From Aphis gossypii (Eukaryota; Arthropoda; Insecta; Hemiptera; Aphididae): a stretch of DNA of 64,000 nucleotides. The notes below the pieces were generated by a model, which made no database searches, was not told where the DNA came from, and worked only from the letters and a program-made list of their open reading frames with translations. Position 1 is the stretch's first letter. Each line of letters begins with the position of its first letter. This document shows, one piece after another, positions 24,031 to 35,800 of the stretch. The position numbers were made by a program, and so were the translations under genes. The DNA lies in the NCBI RefSeq assembly GCF_020184175.1, contig NC_065531.1, forward strand, positions 74,122,604 to 74,186,603, written 5' to 3'.

Positions 24031-25196
24031 GTTTTGACGTATTTCGAATTAACAAATTCAGTAAACTTTATTACAATCTTCATTGTCGTCGGAGCTCTGT
24101 TAAAGGTAAGATCGAATCTCTCACATAATAAATTATGTAGGAATACAGAATGAAATCAAATTAAGTTATATCGAACAGATTTTATTTATTATAACTTAGA
24201 GATAGAGAGTTAATAATAATATTGTTTAAAAATTTTAAAACGGTTTTACTTTTAAGGATTTACTGATAGATTGATACATAATATTAAATATATATTTTTT
24301 AGGGGAAAACCATTTCTGCTATGCCTTACGCACTCATCCTAACGGCAATTGGATACGTGTTTGACATTTTTTCTGTTTTTTTCAGCACCAATGAGTATAT
24401 ATAATTATATTTATTATCATCATTAATTTTTTTTTTTTTTTTTAGTTTAATATTGACGTCAATATTTTTTATTATTAATATAATGACAATTAATTAGTGA
24501 AATATTATTTTAAAATTATACTAAAAAAATTTTTTGTTGAAGTTCTGATAGTTCGAATTATGGCTATATCAAATTCTTCTATTGTATTATGCAAATTTTC
24601 AGTAAGTATACACATATAAATACATTAGAAACAATTGTTTTTAATTGCCACATGGTGGCTGTCGATCCAAATGATGTCATTTATTGTAAAGCCAATTGGG
24701 TTGTCGAAGATCTAACTTATACTATTTATATGAAACGACTTGAGTCGCCGGCTACCAAATTTAACCTAATCTTAAATTTAGTTTATTTTTATACGGTTTT
24801 GATAAAAATAAAGTTTTTATTGTGGTGTAGACAGTATAAAATTAGCGTGGCTTGCCACGCATTGAAATGACTTTGATCGTCGGCTGATATGTGACAATCA
24901 ACGTGTTTGTTTTTTGCTTAACCCAAAAGTTATAAGTACAATATAGTATTTAGCAATAAAAAGACATATTTAAAAAAAAAACAATCGTTCTAAATCACCA
25001 TCACTAATTCCTATTGATTTTAATTTATACTATTATCGATATGCTTAAATAACTATAGTGTATATTTCATACAGCCCTCATATACATGCTCTTCTACATA
25101 TTGATGTTATATTGTTATTGGTTGCATTCCATGACTGTGGCTCAAAAAAAACAAATAAGACTTCAATTGGGCTTATACGACGTGGATAAGAGATAG
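24031..25196 (+). CDS. Small multi-pass membrane protein, 3' exons (partial)
   Basis: Four exons join with matching phases: 24031-24105, 24303-24394, 24552-24601 and 25075-25196 (stop TAG). The 112 visible residues form at least three hydrophobic spans: around NFITIFIVVGALL, ALILTAIGYVFDIFSVFF, and LIYMLFYILMLYCYW. The protein ends with a polar, probably cytosolic, tail (HSMTVAQKKQIRLQLGLYDV, then DKR). Donors are good (GTAAGA, GTATAT, GTAAGT) and acceptors have pyrimidine tracts. The first visible exon starts in phase 0, so the initiator Met and probably TM1 lie in an upstream exon I could not find between the GPCR gene and here. The layout resembles the small four-helix membrane proteins common in insects; I do not recognise the family and assign no function. 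Confidence 0.6.
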
Positions 25197-25446
25197 AATC
25201 GTCAATAATCCTGTTCAGAAGGAAAAATATTAACTATATATATATAAATATACAATATACGAAATATGGTGTGATACGTTTGGAGTTAACCGACTAATAT
25301 AATTTATATTTTTAAATCATCTTTTAATTTCTTTTAAATAATAATACATTTTGTAACGATATGTATACTTTAATATAATATATATAATTTATATATTATT
25401 AGTACTATAATAACCGTTAGCTAGTAATCAACCTTACGCCATTTTG

Positions 25447-25452
25447 AATAAA
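25447..25452 (+). terminator. Candidate polyadenylation signal of the small membrane protein gene
   Basis: AATAAA 250 bp after the TAG stop at 25194-25196. Confidence 0.45.
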
Positions 25453-26852
25453 AATTTAATACCTATATACAATCTATTAAATTAAATTTATGATGTTGAA
25501 AAATGGTTCCATATACAATATACATATTATGCAGATTATCATATAATTATATAGTACAAACATTGAAAGTTTTTATGCATTTTTATTTTATTATTAGATT
25601 AACTTACGCATAATGTAGATTTGAATAAACCCTACTGATCTTTTATACATTTTTGTACTATAGATAGAACTCTGAATGGGTTTCATTTTATTTAATTTTT
25701 TTTAATTTGTGACGCATAAACGTACAAATGATTAGGTCTTCACAAACTAGAAATATTACCCTTGTACCGTATTGATTTTCATCGAAAAATAATCTTTTAT
25801 TGAAAACTGTATAACCATCCTGAATTAAACTAAAAAATGATTGCAGTATAATGGTATTTTTGGTAAAAATATTTTTTCTCTTACAGTGTTTTCTATCAAA
25901 ATTTCATAGAACGGAACACTTAAATCCCTAAGGACTAAGTAATATTTATTTAAAATAACTTTGTAAAAAAAAAAGTAGTAAAAAAAAGATTCAATATTGT
26001 TGTTAGAAATTTGTTACATCTAAAAAATTGAGTATAAAAATAATTGTAATAAAAAATTGAAAAATGGGTTACGTGAGGAATATTTAAAGCGAAAAAATAA
26101 ATAAAAAAAAGATCTATAGTGTCACTAGAAATATGGTACATAAAAACCCTGTTCCTTATATGCATAAGGATTAATAGGTAAGCATTTATTCATCATTTAA
26201 AATAATAATATTCGACCTGACATTTAAAATCATTTGACTTTACACAATCTACTGATAACTGTTGAGATTTCATCCAAGATTTCCAGTCACTAAATTTCAT
26301 TGCTAGATAGCGTTTCCATTTATGTTTTTATATAATTTTCAGCACGGTATATTACAGACTATAATAATATAATATGTATAATATTGTATATAATTTATAC
26401 TTAATAGTATATCTGTACTCTGTAGGTATATCATATTATTTATGTTGAAATATGCGTAAACCTAATTAATTAAGTAGGTACGATAAGTTTTAAGTAAGTA
26501 TAGATCAACTGTCTTTACATCATCTTTTGTTTAATGATTTCAAGTAAGTATTTATAAATTCTTTTTTGTTAATTTAAATTCATGATGGACGTAAACAAAT
26601 CGATAATTAGTAACAACAAGAAAAAGTACAGAATGATAAGATAAATTCATGTCTATAGCTCATAGAATTGAACATAATATTATATATTATACAAATATAC
26701 AACATCATACTATTGTCGTGATCCATGATTCTATAGCTACTATTGTGAGTACTTTGTTTATTTTATAAACATTTTCCGTCGTGTGTATCTAGTTTCATAT
26801 TTCTAAATTGTATTTATTTTTTTTTAATTTGTTTTTTTAATATTAAATCAAT
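25453..26852. other. Intergenic DNA upstream of the ferlin gene
   Basis: AT-rich, without a supported gene. It should contain the ferlin promoter and any 5' UTR; no specific element can be named. An upstream ferlin exon encoding a C2A domain was looked for here and not found. Confidence 0.45.
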
Positions 26853-29800
26853 ATGGATAACCTCGACTACTTAGGTGAAATTGAATTACCTAAAAAACAA
26901 ATCAAAAGTCAAATTATGATAAATGTAATCGAAGGAAGAGATTATTATAAAAGCCACATTGACACATACGTTGTAGTTGAAGTCCCTTTATGTTTTCGCG
27001 GGAAAACAGCAACCGGAAAAGCATCAACTTCTCCATCATATTTCAAAGTACCAACTAACTATCAAATAAGCGATTTTTTTTAATAATAAAATATATGTGT
27101 AATTGAATCAATACAATATTATAGACATTTATAATTGATCTTCCACCATCGCTATTAAATAGTATATTGAACATGTACATTACTATTACCGTAAGTTATT
27201 ATAGAATGTTAATTTAAAACATGAAATTGTTTGTAAATGTAAATGTATTACCTATATAACCTTTAATATTTTTGAAGGTGTATGAATCGCGTAATATATT
27301 ATCATTACCAAAAACAGTTATTCTTGGGAGTACTGTTATACAAGTGTCCACAATTTGGTCAGAACCAGGTAAACAACAATCAATTTTTGTTTTTCATAAT
27401 TTATTTAATTGACTAGTAGTCAATAGAATTATGACTGTCATTCATCAGTGATAATTCTTTTTTTTATGGTTTAAGACTATACAAGTTATTATAAGGGTAA
27501 TATTTTAACAGTAAACAATTATTATCTTAAATATATATAAATTTTTTTAGTGATTAGATTTATGTAAATAACATACATTTTAAATTTTGAGTGGAGTGAT
27601 AAATGTATTATTTTTATAAAGATGATGTGTTTTTGCTTTTTTTTTTTTTTGGTAGGAAAGTACCTAATTTTGATTGGTGCTTTTGGGAGATCGAAATTGA
27701 AAATTTCCACTATTTTTCAAAATAATTGGAAAAAATAATTTGGAAAAAAATGAAATTTTTATGTATAACTGGCTTCTGACAAAATCGATTTTTTTGTTTT
27801 ATTGTAATTCAAACACCAAATTTGCAAACTATTTTGTTGTTAAAAATGTAATAAGATGTTCAATTTTTTTAAACTAAAGCTTGAAAATTTAATAAATGTT
27901 CGTTATAAGTAGCTCCAAACTATCAAAAAAATATAACAACTTTTTTTAAAGACATTTTAGTTCAAATTTGAATGAAATTAGATATTTAAACGAAGAAAAA
28001 TGATTAGTTATTTTTGTAACTAAAAATTATTTTTCTTGGAGAGTATTGGGTAAAGAAAGTAAAGAAGTAGGAAACTTTAAGTACCATCATTGTTTATATA
28101 ATCAATGGTACCATTATCAGATATTATATTTTATATACACAATGATATTTTCAAAAAATTTAAAATAATTTTTTACTATTACCTACTTCTACTAGGAACA
28201 TACTCACATATTTTTATACTAAGACAATATTCGCTCAAAATATAATAACTAATAATATTATTATAATAATTATATATTATGTTAATAAAATAATAAATGT
28301 AAAGTTTTCGCAAAAAGTTATTGATGAATAAATATTTTGTCAAAATTTAAGTATCTATGGTTGTTCATTTTTAAATTATTACAAAAAAAGGAAACACATT
28401 TTGTCATTAATTGGTTTCACGCAAATGTCATATTCTCGTATTTTTTTTTTTTTTGTTCTTATTGATTATCTTATATAAATTACTGGGAAATTTAATTTTT
28501 AAATCCAATTAGTTATCAAAAACCTTTCTCGAACTTGAAGTTAGTAGTAGCTTTTGTACAGTTAACATATTTTTTGACTCGCAAAAAACAATGTACAATC
28601 AATAAATATATTATAATATATATATTAAATATATATATATTTATTATTCATCGTTACACTCAGAATTTACAACGAAATTATATTAGTAATACAAAAAGAT
28701 ATTTGTTATTTTAATAAAAAATACTTGCTTACTGAATTATTTATTTTCGACAGACAAACTGTTTCATAATAAATGGTTGGCTTTAGTCGATTACGGAGCA
28801 GACGACTTGGGAATTAAAGGATATTTAAAATGTGATATAGTTATGTTTTATGAAAACCATAATATGATTAATAATTTAATCCTATCTAAGCCATTAGGTT
28901 CTACAATAGAAGACATTAAATTTAATAAAAAGTTTGTACAACATATTTTTATAATTCATATAAACATCTATTGATACAATACTTATTTATAATGATGCGG
29001 TAAGATAATTTTTTTAATATCGATTTCGTTTCATATATAGTAATATATCGAAAATAAATAAGTTGATGATTTTTATTTTACACTTAAAGTAATGCGTTTT
29101 ATTACTACGGTATTCTACATCAGTGGTTTTCAAGCTATAACCCTAAGGCATGGAGCGTGGGCATAACTGAAGTAAATTAAAACAAAATAATGTTCAGTTT
29201 ATAATGTTAAATATTAACAAACTCGCATGTTTAATTTCATAGCCAAAAACGACATTAGATATAAGTTTATTAAAAATATGTTTTTTTTTAATAATTTATT
29301 CATGCATTATAATAATTTACGAGTAGTATGTATTTTATTAGCACTCATTATATTTCGGACTCCATAGATTTTATTTTAATAACTTAAAGGCGCCATGAAT
29401 AAATAAGTTTGTGAACTGCTGTTCCATTTATATTTTACCTACACAAGAAAAAAAATTTATATATTATAAATAATAAAATTACCTAGTTATATTTACTATG
29501 TAGTTTGCAATATTTGATTAAATCGTCAAAATAAAAATTCTATAATCAATATGTTAGCATCAATAACAATAATATAGAATATCGATGTATTTATAATAAC
29601 ATTCAGATTAAAAAATTTGTCTGATATTGTTTTACATTACAACTTATTTGTGTATAGTGTATATTAACAATTATATGTATGTATAATAATTCTAAGCAAA
29701 AATTTTAGTGATTTATTCATTCCGAATGGATTTAAAGTAGCTACAACTCATTTAGCCAAGTATTCTATTAAATTACACAAAGGTGAAGTGATCCGTTACT

Positions 29801-32800
29801 TATATGATGAAGGTCCTAAATGGTTGTCAATTGATTTTGGAGAAGCACCTGAAGTATAATAATCATCTAGAAAATAAATAAAACAATAATGTATTAAATT
29901 TATTATACGTCTAATAGGCAAGTATATTGCTGAACTTGAACAAAACAAAATTAAATTGGAACAAAATTATTCGATAATAAACGTATATCCTCCATTATGC
30001 CCAATAATAAAATTTAAATTTATTTTATCTGGAAAAATTATAGCTAGCAGAATGATATCAATGAATGATTTTATAAGAAATGGTTGTTTTTTAATTTAAA
30101 GAAAAAATTTCAATATACTAATTTAAAAAAATTACAGATGGGCCCCCATGTATTGGTCCAGCTTTCTTGCATTTTACGACATTGGAATCTCAACAATATT
30201 TTGGTAGGGTACTATTTTCTGTAGATACTGAATTAGTACCATCTGAAGTTGAAAATGTTAAAAGATTGCAAATTGAGGATATAGATTCAATTCTTGATGA
30301 GGTAATATACATATGTAAATGTATAATTAGTTATTAAAAATTAGAATTATATGTATTGGAATATATTAAGAATTAAGTAAAGACACAAAGAGAATTTAGT
30401 AAGCACATATTTTTACGTTGACTTTAACTATTTGACTATTTGGATAAACCAAGCTTTATTAAACTATCTTTAGAATATATTAATACAAGGATTTATGCCG
30501 TATACCTACTTCACTAGGTATAAAAAAAAGGGTGATCAAGTGGGTAACGCTCTACTGTAAAGTAGGTATCGAGTGGAACTTGGACATAGAGTAGGTCACT
30601 ATAACGGTTCACGGGTGTGTTAAATTCGAATCCAATGATAGGTATACTGCAAGAAACGGTTCTGAACGGAGATGATTCGTCAGCCTGAATATATTTTGTA
30701 GTGGGTGGTGAAAAAGGTGGTTTACGCTTTAATGTCCTGGTGTTCTAAAATTTAAGTTCTTTTATAATTATTGTAAGCCAAATCTATAGAAAATCTTGTA
30801 TTAAATTCTCAATTCTTAGTTACTTACAAAAATTTGTTATAAATTATTAATTCATGATTTTGACGAATTCTTGTCAATAATTAAACTTTAAACGCTAATA
30901 AAAAAAAATTGCCTATGTGTTTTATAATTTTTAAATCACTATAAGACTAACTTATGAGGAACTATATGTATTACATTTTCGAGTATTTTGACTCACTCAA
31001 CAAATTTTCATCGACATTTCAAAAAAAAAAAAAAATTACTTAGATAAATCAAAAATTTAAGTTGTCTATAAATAGCTAAAAATTAACCAGAATATTTATA
31101 GATAACGCTAATATAAATATTTGATCAATATTTCAAGTATAGAAAGTAATTTGTTTTTGAGTTATAACTTTATAGAAAATCGATATTATGAAAACTGCTG
31201 GAAACTTCTTACTTTTGATCTCTATAATGCTGCAAGGATATTCAATTCACCATCAGAAACCACCCCTGAAATTTTAAACTGAAGCATTATTTTGACAAGT
31301 TATATAGTGTACATAGACACAAAAAGAAAAAAAATATACATCGTTGTAGAATCAATATATTATTCATCACTCTGTTCAGAATCTAAAATTGTTATGGATT
31401 AGTTCACAATTCATAGAGAGATATTAAATATACAATTTAATAATTAAACTTAAAGTCTACGGGTTATGAATTACTAACAAGTAACAATATGTAAAACTGT
31501 TATTTTTAAGCTCATATTTTTTAAAATATTTTTAGGACCTAAAGTATATTCCAATAGTAATAATTGGTGTTATACTGTGTGTTAACCAAGTACATAAAGA
31601 TCTTATCAGTTCAAAAAATATGGCAATAACAATGGAATATAGTGAATATAATTTAGTTACTGAAAGTGTAAATAAACAAGGTAAGTACAAACTTAGTTTT
31701 TATTGTTATTAAAAATAAATTAATAATTATAAATATTTACAATTTACAAAATTAAAAATAATAAGTAAGTTTGATGAAAATTTATAAAATAAAATTAGGT
31801 GATGTGATGCCATCCGTCACTATATCGGACGCCCTCCGACCATCAGTGTCAGGACTTCAGTTTTATTGGGTTAAATTTAGATTATATATATTTTTAAACA
31901 TTTATTTATTTAATTATTTTGAAAGTTGAGTGGTAAATTTTGATTGAAGTTAAAAGGTAGATGCATGGTCACATTAAAAATGGTTGCAATTGTTTAACAC
32001 TATAATATTGTTTAGTAATATCTAAAAAATAACTATAATATTTCTCAAACTGCAGTCCAAATATTGATTAGTAGGTATCAATTTGTACAACTTGTAATTC
32101 CTGAAAATGGCAATCTATAAAGACGTTAAGTATTGTCCAAACGAAAAAAAAATAAATAATAAACCATACCCAAAAAAAAAATGACGAAATAGAAAAAATT
32201 ATGCAGACACCTTCATGCGGCCAATCATTTTTAATTTTCTAAAAATTAGATCGAGGATCTGCCTTGGTAATTGTAATATATAAATAGGTTTGAAATAAAT
32301 ATATACAACAGTATATTTTCTGAGTTGGTACAGTAGCTAAGTTCATTATTAAAATAAATTTGAATTTATACAAACATTTTTTTACGGATCTTTGATGTAT
32401 TTGAAAGATGTGATGATTTGAGTGATTTGACTATCTCTGATTTGATTACGACAAATACAAATTAACACTCATTTTTTTAATTCCATTATGTCTCTTTCGT
32501 AAGTACTTTGTTTTGTAACAAATGATTATTTTTATGTGTGTATAATGTGTATAGTATCTAAATAAAAGAAAATTGTTTTTTGATGCATTTCAAATGTACT
32601 TAGATTAATAGTATAAGTTATACCCAATAAGTCTAAACTCTAGAGTTAAGTTAAGGTTTCTAAACCTAACCATAATTTATGAGTTCTCTAAATAAGTATT
32701 AGAATTTCAGTGATTGTAATTTAATTTTTAATTTTTAGAGCTTATTAACACTAAGACACCAGAATACAAAGTAGTGAAATTAGATAACGATTTTTATAAA

Positions 32801-35800
32801 TTACTGATTGAAGAAGATAGAAAACCTTTCTTATTTTTGGTTACAAATATACCAAGTATTGAATATTATGCGATGTTTTCAATGAATTTATTATCTAAGA
32901 CTATTAGTATATGGTAATATTATGTTAATTATTAAATACTTAATTTGTTATATCACGTATAAAATTATTTTCATTTGAACAGGAAACTTGCATTGTTAAA
33001 ACGTATCGTCAACTAAATTATCAACAGTCTAGTAATAGTAAAATAGAAATTATCCGTAAAATGATTAAGAAACTAATAACATATCATGAAAGCTTTGAAA
33101 AATCATACAATAAATATATAAAATTGCATAAACATATTCATACGTCTTGTGTCAATAATATGGTATTTTGTTGTCAAAATTTAAAATGAGACTAATTAAT
33201 GGATATTGATAATGCTACAACATGTATTATAGACTATATAGAGTATATTGAGTACTGAGTAGAATATCATAGATCGTAGTATTATACTAAAAACATATAG
33301 AGTACAATACCACTCCACCTCGCTCGCTTGATTTAATTTAAAATCTTGAATCAACAAAAACTAAACAAAAATTGTTTTTATTTTTTATTTTAATTATACA
33401 ATCTATACAATGTGTGTAGATACAATAAGCATAAAACATATAGCGATAGCCGATATATCCATATAATAATTTGAATGCTTGAATTGGAGAAGCTGCCCAC
33501 TAATGACACTCCTTATAAAACAAAATTAAATTTATAAATTATTTATTATATTTATTTAATTATGTTGGCTGAGTCCAATTAATATTTAATGGTCCTATCA
33601 CTAATTAATCCCAAATTGGATCTTTATTTTTGTTTAGGTAATGATTTGCTATAACTTATAATAATATTTTATTTCTAACTAAATAATATGTATCTAACAA
33701 TTATTGATCAATTTTCTACACATTAAGAAATCGAAATAAAAATATTTATGATTAATATTTAAATTTTTGAATCATAATTGTGACGTAAAAATTACTTTTA
33801 TTTTCAAAAATGAGTTTGATATTTAAAATATATAAATATAAATTGTGGTACACTTGCGTGTATAATGTATTAAATATTTCAAATATTCCTATATTGGGGT
33901 AACCCGTTAAAAAGTCTAATTTCAAACGTTATCTTGCAGAGAAATCAAATTAGGTAATCAATGTCGAAGATCCCAATTTTCTCGTTAGTTTGGTTTTGGT
34001 ATGTTGATTTCATTGGTTTTACGGCAAATACTATAAATACAGTTTTCAATTTAAAATCAAAAAACCTTTGATAACTAATATTGTTAAATTCTTATAAATA
34101 TATCTTATATTTCTCTAAAATATGATTTATCATACGGTAATTATACTGATTATACTTACAGGAGTTATTTAAACAATATTGTTTGAAAGAAATTAAAACA
34201 ATTTTCAACCTTACACATACTGAAACAGATATATTAATTTTATTGAACAGAATTAAAGATACGTTTGATCAATTATTAGTATGCCGTAAGAACAAAGTAA
34301 ATATTTTTAGTTTATTATTTTATGTTATACATAACAGTTATATTTAGTAGGTGTAATATATAGGTGATTTATCAATAAACATTTTGGTAATACTATCAGT
34401 AAATATAAAAATTGTTGTAGGCAAATTTAATAGAAAAGTTTTGGAGGGTCCATATTCCTCCAAGAACGAGATACCGTTTTTCTTCACTATTCATTTTCCT
34501 CCAAATTCCAATAAATAAAATAATAAAATAGTATAGAATATTAATTTTTTTATTATATAAAGTAAAATGAAGTCAAATAATATGGCGTTTATTTGCTCGA
34601 TAGTCTTTCGATTTTTTTGAAGTATGAATACTTTTTATAATAAATATAAGTTTGAATTTGCTTCATAATATTGAGCCACAACAATATATTTGGTTTTTCT
34701 TTATAAAAATGTTGTTTAAAATGTGAATGGAATGACTCACATGTTTTAGTAGTTCGTAATAATGAAGAATGAAAATAATGATTTTGCCTCAATAAGTGGT
34801 GGAAATGTAGTATTTTCTAAAATTTACGTGTCTGTTCACTTTTATATATTTTTCACATTTGGTTCTTGAACTAAATCAAGATTTTGGATTTACTAGAAAT
34901 TGATAAAAAAAATATTGCTTTCATACTAAAGTTTTGAAAATTTAATACAAATTTTTTATAAATTTTTAAGCATATATAAAAATAATTTTACCGTAACACC
35001 AAATTAATTTGTTTCTTTTTCTTATTTGAAATTCAAATTTTTACCATATTGGGTATTTACAAGTAAAATAATCATTTATTTTCAAACAATTTTTTATATT
35101 TTGTTTTTTTTTTCAAAATTAATAGCAGTAAATTCTTGAATTGTTTACCAATGTTTATGTTATCATATTCATTATATGATTTACTGGGTCGAAATTCTTG
35201 AAAATTTAACACAAGATCTCCACAAGCAGTTCTTATATCTGTATATAAATATAAAAAATAATTAGGCACAATTTTATTTATAATATGCATTTTAAGTTAG
35301 AATTTCAACAAAATGAATAGCTATCACAAAAAATTGCAAACTATATTTTGTAATTATAAATATTGTATGTTAACTGTTAAGTATTATTCATTTTATTTTA
35401 TAGTTTTAAAAATGTAATACAAAATAATTCATACTGCAACCGTAAAATCTAAAAGAATATATAAAGATAATTATTATTTTTAGATATTTTAAGTTAAAAT
35501 TTGGATTAAATTAATTTTTAAAAGATAAACAACGATTTTAACTATTTTTTATAATTTAAAAACATTATTTGTAATTGTGGGAACTTAAAAATTGTATGTG
35601 TATTATATTATAATGAATTTTACGTATAAATTGCTATTATATGTTATATAAATATGTCGTATATATTATTATTTATTATAATAATTAAATACTAATAAAT
35701 ACTATGTCAACCAACTGTAATACATAAATTAAATGGCTAATAGCTATATCAAAATACATGAAATATACTTTGTGATATTATAGTCTGACAGACCGTTTCT

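Noticed and set aside
24589..24870. 93-codon frame between two exons of the small membrane gene
   Set aside because: The flanking exons splice in phase without it; it lacks a proper acceptor and resembles no family. The frame starts inside the true exon and reads through its donor.
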